Assembly (NCBI GenBank): GCA_000442125.1
Contig: KE546973.1
Coordinates: 1,178,001-1,242,000, forward strand
Direction: 5' to 3'
DNA: 64,000 bases
Source: Opeltia flavorubescens
Taxonomy: Eukaryota; Ascomycota; Lecanoromycetes; Teloschistales; Teloschistaceae
Part shown: piece by piece, positions 34,099-43,590 of the stretch
Layout of the letters: every line of letters begins with the position of its first letter
Numbering within the stretch: position 1 is the stretch's first letter
The notes under the pieces: model-generated
The model's input: only the letters and a program-made list of their open reading frames with translations
The model's database searches: none
What the model was told of the DNA's origin: nothing
Translations under genes and position numbers: made by a program

Positions 34099-36015
34099 TT
34101 AATCTCCGCCTCCTTTGGGACTCATCTTAGGCACCGGCTTCCTCGGTATCGTCCTCCTACTCGGCGAGTCCGGCAACGCATCATGATACCCAGGTAAATC
34201 GGGATCCGAGTTCTGCTCCTGGGGTTCCTCTATCGGCTCTTCTACCGTGTTGTAGAAAGGGATGTGCTCTAGAGTAGCATGCTCCTGGCGTGATGGACCC
34301 ACCACCATCGAGTACCTAGGCAGTGGCTGGACGAGGGGTGCTGGCTTTCGCTTGAATTGACCGTCAGGGCTGTTGGTTGGACTGGATTTGGAGCTGCTGC
34401 TTGGGATGTCGGCGACGGTGGAACTTCGGATGCGAGGTGGTAAGGGGGGTCGTTGCTCTTCCACTGCTGAAAAGGTGCGTGGACGCAGTGGTAAAGGAGG
34501 CGGTTCATTATCATCGTCATCGTCATCTTCACGCTCGTAAGGCGTTTCAGACGTGCTGCCGTCATTGTCAATGAGCGTGATACCACTCTTTTGAGCCTCT
34601 CTTATCGGCGAGGTAATGCCGTCACCATCTTCAGCAGGATCTTCACGATCCGCAACTGCTTCCGGTAACCGTAACTCATCCTCAAACTTTCCGTAGTCAG
34701 TCCCAAAGGCTGGTGCGAGATGGTCCTTCCAATTCGCAATCATAGCTTCTAACAGTCGTCGGACGATAGCCATTTTCTTCATATCTTCTTCAATATCTGG
34801 CCCCCTGAGCAGTGCTGGCGCGAAGCAAACGGCCAAGCTGGAAGCCGTCATCTTGTTCCAGTCAGCAAAGTCCGCAACCTTCGACAACAGCGGCAGTAGA
34901 TGCATCCGTAGAATTCTTCTAGCTGTCGAGCTGAGAACAGTCCATTCGGCATCTGGCCTCAACATCTCCACCAATTGCTCCGGCCCCAATTCCACTTCTC
35001 TGCTCCCATAGAACTTTTCCAACGCCTGATAGCAACTCTGCGGAAAGATGGGATCCCTCAACTCTCCATACCACATCTTGATCAACCCAGCCGCAGCATG
35101 CACATCAAAACCATCTTTCTCCTCCAATTCCTCAACACCCACGTCCCCCGACCCTTCCCTCCAGTGCGGAAAACAAAGCACCGTCCCTCTCTCTTTCCAA
35201 ACCACAAATTGCTGCCCCATCTCATACATCTCCCTCAACGCCTCCACCATAACCGCCTTCGCATTGACCCTAAATACCCCTTCCGTCTTCACACATTCCT
35301 CCATGAGCAAGAAACTCGTCGCCTCCCTCAACACCCTCGGCAATCTTACCCCACCCCCACACCTCGGCAACGGCTCCCGAACCCCAAACGCCCTCTTCCC
35401 CCTCCCACCTTCCTCCTCATCATTGGAACTCGTCTTCTTCCTCCCCTTCATCCACCTCCTCCCCTCAACCTCCCACACCCCCGCCGGCACACAAAGTTCT
35501 CTAACCCTAATCCCATACCCCTCCAACCCCTTCACCTCCTTCAGAAACCCAACTTTCCTCCTCCCCTTCCCGCTACTCACGACAAGCAGCCCCTCCACCA
35601 GCACTCTCACCCATTTCTCAGCACCCACGATCCACAACCTCCGTAACCTCTTCCTCAGAACCCGTGACAAGAGCCCATACGTCTGCACGAGCCATTGCCA
35701 GCCAGGGAGCTTTTTTCTCGCAGCGCCACTGCTGTCGGAGTTATCAGTCGCGTTGTTGGCGAAGAATATGATTTCGTACTGTAGGCCAGCGATGAGGTCG
35801 TCTTCGGGTGGGAGGCGTGCGAGGACGTAGGGGGTGAGGTCGTCGTAGGAGGTTGTGCGAGATGAAGGGAGGGCCGCTGCGTTGAGGATGTAGAGGGGGA
35901 GGTTGGAGGTATAGGAGGGGACGGGATTAGGGTAGAGGACACGGGCGGCGAGGGCGGCGAGAGAGGGGGAGTAGTCGGGGGAAGAGGGGGGTGGTGGTGG
36001 GAGGAGGGTGCGCAT
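34099..36015 (-). CDS. Rho GTPase-activating protein with N-terminal CRAL-TRIO-like domain
   Basis: Stimulates GTP hydrolysis by a Rho-family GTPase and so turns off polarity or cell-wall signalling. The gene is a single exon of 638 residues. Residues 25-190 resemble the divergent Sec14/CRAL-TRIO-like module of p50RhoGAP and yeast Ecm25 (GWQWLVQTYGLLSRVLRKRLRRLWIVG). The RhoGAP domain spans about 215-435, with the arginine finger in EGVFRVNA at about residue 249 and the motif TASSLAVCFAPALLR. The C-terminal 200 residues are acidic and Pro-rich, with PPLPLRPR and PPLPPR stretches that could bind SH3 domains. The 5' half is strongly strand-biased in composition. The target GTPase is not known. 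Confidence 0.9.
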   Translation of the reverse strand: MRTLLPPPPPSSPDYSPSLAALAARVLYPNPVPSYTSNLPLYILNAAALPSSRTTSYDDLTPYVLARLPPEDDLIAGLQYEIIFFANNATDNSDSSGAARKKLPGWQWLVQTYGLLSRVLRKRLRRLWIVGAEKWVRVLVEGLLVVSSGKGRRKVGFLKEVKGLEGYGIRVRELCVPAGVWEVEGRRWMKGRKKTSSNDEEEGGRGKRAFGVREPLPRCGGGVRLPRVLREATSFLLMEECVKTEGVFRVNAKAVMVEALREMYEMGQQFVVWKERGTVLCFPHWREGSGDVGVEELEEKDGFDVHAAAGLIKMWYGELRDPIFPQSCYQALEKFYGSREVELGPEQLVEMLRPDAEWTVLSSTARRILRMHLLPLLSKVADFADWNKMTASSLAVCFAPALLRGPDIEEDMKKMAIVRRLLEAMIANWKDHLAPAFGTDYGKFEDELRLPEAVADREDPAEDGDGITSPIREAQKSGITLIDNDGSTSETPYEREDDDDDDNEPPPLPLRPRTFSAVEEQRPPLPPRIRSSTVADIPSSSSKSSPTNSPDGQFKRKPAPLVQPLPRYSMVVGPSRQEHATLEHIPFYNTVEEPIEEPQEQNSDPDLPGYHDALPDSPSRRTIPRKPVPKMSPKGGGD

Positions 36016-36370
36016 TGATATTGTTTTCTTGAGGACGGATTTAAGGTTATGTGGGGGCGAGAAGGACTAGATCTGCGGGGAAAATAGGAGTTGTTGAAAA
36101 ATATACCTAGAGCATAATGATAGTTGGAAGCATAAGCAATTGAACGATTGACTAAGGTTGTATGTTTGATCAAAGGGGAAGATCGTCGTTTTTGACGTTG
36201 CACGCTTCGTCACAAACATCATTCACTGTACAGCGATGAATACGTCGTACACCACGTTGCTAATAATAGCCCACATAAATACAAAGCCATCAATAACGCG
36301 TCAGCACAGCCGTCACAATACATGAATGATTCTGGTTTCGGCTACAATGTCAGAAAGCGGGAAACGTTTC
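36016..36370. other. intergenic region upstream of the RhoGAP gene
   Basis: RhoGAP promoter and the 3' end of the downstream disordered-protein gene. No gene is seen. Confidence 0.5.
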
Positions 36371-38944
36371 TCATGGGCAATTGAGCCTTTTGGGATATCT
36401 CGCCAATTCAGTGCTTCTCCTCAAGCAATCATCTGCCGCCTTCAGTGCCTCGTCTCTCGCCTTATCCACCTCCGCCTGCTGAGTTTCGTCGAGTTCTAAG
36501 TTCAGAACCTGGCTCGGGCCTACTTCATCGGGTGCGATTTCCTCGTCTGTGCTCGTATTCCTTGGACGGACGACGCAATCATCATACTTCTTTTGCCATT
36601 CCACCACTTTCAGCTTCGGACTTGAAATAGCTGCCTTTGACTGCGGCTCTTCAATTGCTGGATGCTCAGGAGACGATGGGATTGAAATTCTCATAGCTTC
36701 TCGCAAGGCTTCTTCCCGTTCGATATCACTATCCGATTCACGGTCTCTGGACCCTGACAGCAAGACTGGGTCGAAGCAAGGCCTCGGGATCTCAAGCTCA
36801 GGATATTCTAGTACCCCACCAACCGCAATGGATGATCGATGTCCAGCGTTGTACCTACGGAAATCGCTGCTGCGTGTGTTGTATAAGCGACCAACCTTGT
36901 GAAGGAGACGCCTGCCGAGCGTCATGCTTCGACTCTTCTTCTTCGTTTTTTCCTGCTCAACGGCTTGACCTACAGCGAAGTCTCGAACAATCACATTGTC
37001 CTTTACGTTGGCGTTTTCTGTGCGCTCAGTAAATGTGTGACTGGGGAATCGTGTCCATGAATCGACAGATACAGTAGAGTTCGAAGCTTGTCGAATGTTC
37101 GCCTGAGTACCAATTCGCTCGGCTGGCGACGCTTGTGCAACTGGAGAGCTTCTGCCAAGAATGGTCTCCGTTGGTGACACCCACACAGAGGCTGTTTGTG
37201 GCTGTCGTCCTCGCTTTCCCGACCATGGGTCCTCTGTAATATCCTGAAGAGGGGAAGGCGTCCGAGTAAAGCGGCGACTCTGAATTCTGTTCCGGAAGTC
37301 ATCTCTTCCGATTTCATAAGATATACTACCCAGCCTGGCTCGAGAAATAACACTATCTTCTTGAGCATGGTCTCGAAGTGCTTTTTCCCATACAGATGCC
37401 GTGTCTTCAGGTGACAATAGCGATCCGGTTGGTTGACGGGTCAGGAGCCCGGTTGATTGACGAGGTAAGGCTCTGGTAGGTCGGCGAGGCAAAATTCCGG
37501 TATCCTGGCAGGAGGGAGGAGATAGATGCCATTCGCCGCTTCCGTCAAAGCTGGCTGGAGTCCCTCGTCTGAACCTATTCAACCTAGGTTCTGTAGATGA
37601 TCGACGCAAAGGTGGGCTTCGAGTTCTCCCTTCATAGTCATCTTCGTGAGCAAGTTCCGGCTCGATTTCAAATACTACGTCGTTGCTCGGATTTTGCTGA
37701 TTCACCTCATCGGTCGTTGTCGTGGGGAATCTCGATCTCGGGATAACGGTAATCTGCGATTGCTGGGCAGAAGTAGAGTATAGATCACCTGACGTGGCAT
37801 GGTTTTTGAGTATTTGTATACGTTCTGGAAGACCTTGAATCAGAAGCATGGAGCTTCGTCTGCTAGACGCCAAATCCTCTTCGTTCGAAGAGTAGACGGA
37901 CGAGGACTCTTTTGGACTCTGTAAACTCGAACTTTCCCGGCTTGAATGATCATGTGACATTTTCATTGGAATCATTGGGTGACTTTCCGATGTTGAAGAG
38001 CGTTGCCGTCGAAATCTAAATTTGCTTACGGAAATGATGTTCGAGTTACTTGAGGCTACCCGCTCGGATATTTGCATGTCGTAGAGGTGGACTGATACTT
38101 CTGTGGAATTTGATTCATAGCTACCTGGCATTTTCTGCTTACTTTCTTGTGAGCGAGGAGGTCGAATCGCCGCCGTGTCGGTAGAAGTAGGGGCTTCAAC
38201 GCTAACGGGGTGCTCGTTTTCGAGGCTACAGGGCGACTCCGTTAGAATGCCATCTTGGTGTAACGCGTTCAGCTTGGGCTGCTCCTCTGCTGAGGTGGAC
38301 TTCGGCTTATCTGCAAGAGGGGCGTCACCGTGATGCTCATTCATATCGACTTCCCGAAGTCCAGGTCGCCGAAAACTTGAGCTACTAGCATTGTACGACA
38401 AACGCCAGTGCGGAGGAATCGATGATTCGGGTATGCTCGTGATCCGCGCAGGCCCAAGCTTTGGCGAAGGCGGCGACTCCTGTTCGTCTATAATCTTTAC
38501 AGCCTCCAAGCGTTTCCTCAGGGCAGTCCGAGACGGTGAGATCTTTACATATTGCTCCAGAGCCGCTGATGAGGATGAAGGGAGAGGCTGTGGCTGAGTG
38601 TGTGATCTTCGTCGTGGGATATGGATAGAATTGACTCGCTGTACCCGCAGAGATTTGGATCTTACCTGACTTCCGCTATCTTCATCGTCCCATTCGTGCC
38701 CGCTATCGAGTCGCTGAAGAGAATCGTGGTGGAGGATGGTGTCAGATGAAGGTCTTGGTTCGCCAGGACTGGGACGAATACTCTCGATTAAGATGTCATC
38801 AGGCGTCGATATCCGAATAGCGTCAGGGTCGTAACCTTCATCCTGTGTAGGACTTGGAACCAGTTGAGCATTAGGGAGACCTGGCGACGAAGCGCGTGGA
38901 TGCCGGCAGCAATCTCGGAGAGAGGGCATCGAAACGATATTCAA
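36371..38944 (-). CDS. hypothetical large disordered Ser/Arg-rich protein
   Basis: The family is not recognised. A single open frame of up to 857 residues starts at MNIVSMPSLRDCC; the ATG of MPSLRDCCRHP (38929) is an equally good start. The sequence is almost wholly low in hydrophobics and rich in Ser, Arg, Pro and Glu, with many SP/TP sites. Three tandem 8-residue units lie at 37492-37421. The only region that looks ordered is near the C terminus: a basic segment (SMTLGRRLLHKVGRLYNT), then EREEALREAMRISIPSSPEHP, and a terminal Ala/Glu/Lys helix (LDETQQAEVDKARDEALKAA). It could be a signalling scaffold or a cortical protein, but nothing in the sequence fixes this. Confidence 0.8.
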   Translation of the reverse strand: MNIVSMPSLRDCCRHPRASSPGLPNAQLVPSPTQDEGYDPDAIRISTPDDILIESIRPSPGEPRPSSDTILHHDSLQRLDSGHEWDDEDSGSQVRSKSLRVQRVNSIHIPRRRSHTQPQPLPSSSSAALEQYVKISPSRTALRKRLEAVKIIDEQESPPSPKLGPARITSIPESSIPPHWRLSYNASSSSFRRPGLREVDMNEHHGDAPLADKPKSTSAEEQPKLNALHQDGILTESPCSLENEHPVSVEAPTSTDTAAIRPPRSQESKQKMPGSYESNSTEVSVHLYDMQISERVASSNSNIISVSKFRFRRQRSSTSESHPMIPMKMSHDHSSRESSSLQSPKESSSVYSSNEEDLASSRRSSMLLIQGLPERIQILKNHATSGDLYSTSAQQSQITVIPRSRFPTTTTDEVNQQNPSNDVVFEIEPELAHEDDYEGRTRSPPLRRSSTEPRLNRFRRGTPASFDGSGEWHLSPPSCQDTGILPRRPTRALPRQSTGLLTRQPTGSLLSPEDTASVWEKALRDHAQEDSVISRARLGSISYEIGRDDFRNRIQSRRFTRTPSPLQDITEDPWSGKRGRQPQTASVWVSPTETILGRSSPVAQASPAERIGTQANIRQASNSTVSVDSWTRFPSHTFTERTENANVKDNVIVRDFAVGQAVEQEKTKKKSRSMTLGRRLLHKVGRLYNTRSSDFRRYNAGHRSSIAVGGVLEYPELEIPRPCFDPVLLSGSRDRESDSDIEREEALREAMRISIPSSPEHPAIEEPQSKAAISSPKLKVVEWQKKYDDCVVRPRNTSTDEEIAPDEVGPSQVLNLELDETQQAEVDKARDEALKAADDCLRRSTELARYPKRLNCP
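37421..37492 (-). repeat. three tandem 24-bp coding repeats
   Basis: Three adjacent in-frame 24-bp units (37492-37469, 37468-37445, 37444-37421) encode LPRRPTRA, LPRQSTGL and LTRQPTGS inside the large disordered protein. Each unit contains an R-x-S/P-T core. Confidence 0.75.
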
Positions 38945-39476
38945 TAGAAATACTAAGTGGTAACATGTAGAAGATGCTTTACTTGACTAAACAATGTGCT
39001 GTCTACGAAAGGAGATGAAGATAGAGGCAATATCGAGGGTTAAGACAAGAAATGCATGATGGAAGGAGCGACTTACCCTCAGCTTGTGGACAACATCCAA
39101 ACGAATCACTTTCGTGTTTTTTGGGCTCATTTAGCAAAAATGAGAATCTTTTCGAAACAAACTTGCGAGAAACCAAAACAAAGTACGAAGCTCAGACATA
39201 GAGCTCTTGTTAGAAATTTATCTAGATGATTGATGTTGAAGCGCCAATAAAGGTGCTTTGCTATTTTATTTCACCCCGGTTGATGGGTGTAAAGCTCCAT
39301 AGAATCACTCTGCCATGTTGAAAATGGCAGATCCATGTCGCTTTTTGGGTATCTTATGCCCGCTCCGTTGCTCCAAGGACGCCGATGTTAAGATCGAGTC
39401 CCAAATCGCTTTTTGCAAAAAATTTCTTCAAATCAGATTGTTGAACTTTCCATCTAGAATTTCGTTGCTGCCCAAA
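38945..39476. other. intergenic region upstream of the disordered-protein gene
   Basis: Holds the promoter of the disordered-protein gene and the 3' end of the methionine synthase gene. A plus-strand frame from 39315 is the shadow of the methionine synthase C terminus. Confidence 0.5.
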
Positions 39477-41970
39477 CTAATTGGCCTTGACGTGCTGTTG
39501 ACGGTAGAACTTGGCGGCATTGACCATATTGGTCAAGGATGCCTTCGTTTCCTTCCATTGTCGAGTCTTCAAACCACAGTCGGGATCAATCCAAAGTTGA
39601 TCTGGGCTAAGGTACTGCAACATCTCCTGAATGCGGTCTTTGACCTCTTGTTCACTGGGGACACGAGGAGAGTGAATGTCGTAGACGCCAGGCCCAATGT
39701 GTCTTGGGTAGGCTTCGTCGACAAACACTTTGAGGAGCTTGGCGTCGCTCTTGCTGTTCTCGATACTAAGTACGTCGGCGTCCAACGCTGCAATTGCCGA
39801 AAAAAAATCCTGGAACTCGGAGTAGCAGAAGTGTGAATGGATCTGTGTAGAGTCTTGAACTCCAGAAACAGCAAGACGGAAGGATTTGACGGCCCACGAG
39901 AGATAGTTCTCGCGTTCAAGACCTGATCGGAGTGGGAGACCTTCACGGAGCGCTGGCTCATCTACCTGAATGACGAAAATGCCGGCAGACTCAAGGTCTA
40001 CCACCTCGTCTCGAAGAGCCAAAGCGAGCTGTTGAGCTTGCACTGACTGGTGGATATCGTCGCGAGGGAACGACCATCGGAGGCAAGTAATAGGGCCAGT
40101 AAGCATACCCTTCATAGGTTTCTTCGAGATACTCGCGGCATACTTTGACTCTTTGACAGTCATGGCCTCAGGCCTTGAGATGTCACCAACAATGATGGGA
40201 GGACGAACACAGCGGGAACCATAGCTCTGCACCCAAGCGTGTGTGGTGAAGACATAACCAGTGAGTCGTTCACCGAAATACTGCACCATATCGTTGCGCT
40301 CTGGCTCACCATGGACATAGACGTCAAGACCGAGTTCCTCCTGGATTTTGACGACGTCTTGAATTTCCTTTTCAATGAATTTCTCGTATTCTTCTGCAGT
40401 AATCTCGCCTTTGGTGAATTTGTTTCTCTGCACCCGAATCTCTTTGGTTTGAGGGAAGGAGCCGATGGTGGTGGTGGGAAACATGGGCAGATTGAGGCTT
40501 TTTTGTTGTTGAGAGATACGAGTTGGGAAGGGTGATTTTCGATTAAACATTTCATCCGTGATTTTTTCTTGTCGGTCTTTCACCTTGGGGTCATTTGTTC
40601 GCTTTGACGTCGCGCGTGCTTGAATCGACTTTGCGTTGGCTTCAAGCTCATCCCGAACGCTGGCAGGACCGTCGGTCACAGCCTTAGCAATCACTGCAAG
40701 TTCCTTTGCCTTCTCAACAGCAAAGCTAAACCAATCTTTGACTTCGGCATCAAGCTTCTTCTCACTCTCAATGGTGTGAGGGGTGTGGAGCAAGGAACTG
40801 GAGCTCGCGACGAGAACTCGTTTTTTGCCAAGCTTCTGCGTAGCGACCTCGACTTTCTCAATGGCCTTTTTGAGATTGGTCTTCCAGATATTTCGCCCAT
40901 CGACAACTCCAACAGAAAGTGTCTGTTTTGGACCCAACGCATCAATGACGACTTCTAATTGCTCGGGGTTACGCACAAGGTCAATGTGAATAGCGTAGAG
41001 GGTTTGCAGTGATTTGAGAATGTCGATATTGTGAACGATATCCCCAAAATAACTCGCGGAGACTATTAGGGGCGCCTTGTCTCCGAGGCTACCTAGCTTC
41101 TCGTAGGCAGGCTTGAAAGCATCTTTGACTTTTGGAGGGAGATCGAAGACGAGAACAGGCTCATCAATCTGGACGGTCTCTGCGCCAGCCTCCTTGAGCT
41201 TGACGAGAAGTTCCTCGTAAACGGGTAGGAGCTCCTGCAGGAGATCTATTGGGTCGAGGCTTTGACCTCGATCCGCTTTGCCAAGCGTGAGGAAGGACAC
41301 GGGGCCTAGGAGGACAGGCCGAGTGACAACGCCTGCTTCTTTTGCTTCTAGGAATTCGTTCACAGGCTTAGGGTTCGCGGAGAGCTTGAACTTTTGACCA
41401 TCCTGCAAAGTTGGCTTGACGTAGTGATAATTTGAGTCAAACCATTTGACCATTTCCTTGATTATCATTAGCACAGGACCATAGAGTGAAAAATTAGAGT
41501 GGGGTTTCGCATACAAGACTTGGAACGTCAACTGCAGGCTTCTCATCCGTTTGAGGCTTTTGATGTCCTCTTCCCATGGCGAAGAATTCATCGATTGGGT
41601 CAAGGTTGTGCTGAGTATATCTTGGCGGCGTGGCCTATGGCAGTAGTCAGTGAAATCTCGCTTGCACTACAAATGAGTTTAAGACCTACACCGAAGAGTT
41701 GAATGTGGTCCAGAACATGGTCATAGAATGAGAAGTCATTACTGGGAATGATGTCGACGCCAGCATCTTTTTGAATCTTCCAATGAGCTTCCCGAAGACG
41801 CTTGCCTTCGGCCAAAAGATCTTTCTGAGATAGGTTCCCGGCCCAGTAAGATTCAGTGGCTTTTTTCAGGTCTCGGTTCACTCCCATGCGAGGGAAACCA
41901 AGAATTGATCTATATTCTTCAGTCTATACTAGAATCATAGGAGACGCAGTAATTCTTACGATTGGACCAT
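39477..41970 (-). CDS. met6: cobalamin-independent methionine synthase
   Basis: Transfers a methyl group from 5-methyltetrahydropteroyl-polyglutamate to homocysteine, the last step of methionine synthesis. Four exons (41970-41960, 41909-41690, 41634-41515, 41456-39477) give 776 residues, the usual fungal MetE length. The start is MVQSSILGFPRMG, restored by an 11-nt first exon. The N-terminal barrel is followed by the linker and the catalytic C-terminal barrel, with TTTIGSFPQT, the HGEPERNDMVQYF motif, QVDEPALREG, IHSHFCYSEF (zinc-binding His and Cys) and the late DPDCGLKTR motif carrying the last zinc cysteine. It is divergent from the steroid-reductase-like gene. Confidence 0.97.
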
Positions 41971-42595
41971 GATAGAAATCGAACGACGAAAGCCGTTCCT
42001 GTAATACAGTCGAGGATGTTTTTTGGATACGTTTTACGGTGCAATCCAAAGAGTAATCAGGAGGAATGATAATGTCGAGTCACTTTTGATTGAGACTCGG
42101 TCGGGACGACACGGGGGAAAGAGGCTGTGATTTGAGGGAGCTGACAGAATTTGTGATGAGGGTGGTGTGGAGGTGGGAGAAACCAAAGTATCACCCAATA
42201 AGTATTCGCTTAGTTAGCCTAAGTGCGACCAAATGAAATCGGCTGGCCGCCAATAATCTATCCGGAGTCCGATGCAGAAATCCTGTCACCGTGATTTTAT
42301 CACTCTAGGAGCAAACTATTGCAAGACTATTATCGGTGAACCTTTGCTATGGGAGTTCAGGCTCCCATGCACTCCGTTCCGGAGCTTGACGGATGTACTC
42401 ACCCCGCCATCCTCTACTCTACAATATGTCAGATATCTAATCTTATCATGATTATTCTTCAATGACGTCAACATGATTCATCTACTGAATATTTGTCGCG
42501 CGAGTCGCGTAAAACATTTTTTTTCGGAATATGTCATGCTCCTCCTCTTTCGGAGGAAGGGCTTGGAAACCTACGATTGAGTAGAGGACTCTAGC
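41971..42595. promoter_or_regulatory. divergent promoter region (methionine synthase / steroid 5-alpha-reductase-like)
   Basis: 625 bp separate the two divergent start codons. No gene is seen. A shared regulation is possible but not shown by the sequence. Confidence 0.5.
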
Positions 42596-43590
42596 ATGGT
42601 CGTCATTCAGTCCTGGTTTCCACCTTCCCGGGAACATTGGGAGCTCTTGAACTACCTCTGGCAATTCTTCCCGCTGGTATGCTAATAATAGTCTATACAC
42701 CTTGGCCCAGGTCGAGAATGACTGACAGACATTTGACAGTTCACTCTCTTTCAATGGATCACAGATTGGTATCCTCAGGGCAAAACCTCGGCATCCTCTC
42801 GTTTCAATCTTCCAGGCAAATACGCATGGGCCCTGATGGAATTCCCAGCGATCGTGGCATTGCTGTACTGCATGTTTCAAATTCCTGCCACTCAAGGCAT
42901 TGACAAGCTTCCATTCGTCAACTGGCTGATGGCTGCACTATATGTATGCCAGCATAACCAGTTTCCTGATTCTTCCAGTTTTTACTGTGCTTATTTTTTC
43001 TCTAGACTATTCATTACATCTACCGTGCTTTAATCTCGCCACTGTATCTGAATCCGTCCATGTCCCCAATTCATCTCTTCATTTTTCTCTCCGGCCTTTC
43101 ATTCCAGGTTATCAATGGCACCTGTATAGGCGGCTATCTAGCCGGCTATGGCCCAACGATGGAACAAGATTGGGCTGGGACTGCACCACGGATAGAGATT
43201 GGAATGATGATATTCTTCGCTGGCTTCCTTGGAAATATTTATCATGATGATGAGCTACGGGAGATCCGTCGGGCAGCAGCCAGAAACCAGAAGCGAAAAG
43301 AAGAAGCCCAAGGGGAGAAAGTTAGGGATGGCCGTGTCGATAAGGTATATCTAATTCCGCAAAATGGGCTCTTCCGAGTCATCCTGTACCCGCATTACCT
43401 GTGCGAATGGATTGAGTGGTGTGGATTTTGGGTGATTGGTGGATTGGCTTGTACGCCGGCTCGCAACTTCGTGGTGAACGAGGTGACCACGATGCTGCCA
43501 AGGTCATTGAATGGCAAACGATGGTATGTCCAACGATTCGGAACGGAAAAGGTTGGATCAAGAAAAGCGGTAATACCAGGCTTAATCTAG
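42596..43590 (+). CDS. steroid 5-alpha-reductase family membrane enzyme
   Basis: A membrane oxidoreductase of the 3-oxo-5-alpha-steroid 4-dehydrogenase (SRD5A) family, which reduces an enone double bond with NADPH. Three exons (42596-42676, 42740-42943, 43006-43590) give 289 residues. Several hydrophobic segments are visible, with NGTCIGGYLAGYGP in the middle and the family motif NGLFRVILYPHYLCEWIEWCGFW near residue 220. The C terminus, RWYVQRFGTEKVGSRKAVIPGLI, matches the conserved end of SRD5A1/2. The alternatives are a trans-2-enoyl-CoA reductase (TSC13) or a polyprenol reductase; the C-terminal motif and spacing favour SRD5A1/2. The natural substrate in a fungus is unknown. Confidence 0.9.

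Noticed and set aside
34975-35830. Long plus-strand frames opposite the RhoGAP gene
   Set aside because: Pro/His/Leu/Ser-rich translations that simply mirror the purine-rich coding strand of a clear RhoGAP protein.
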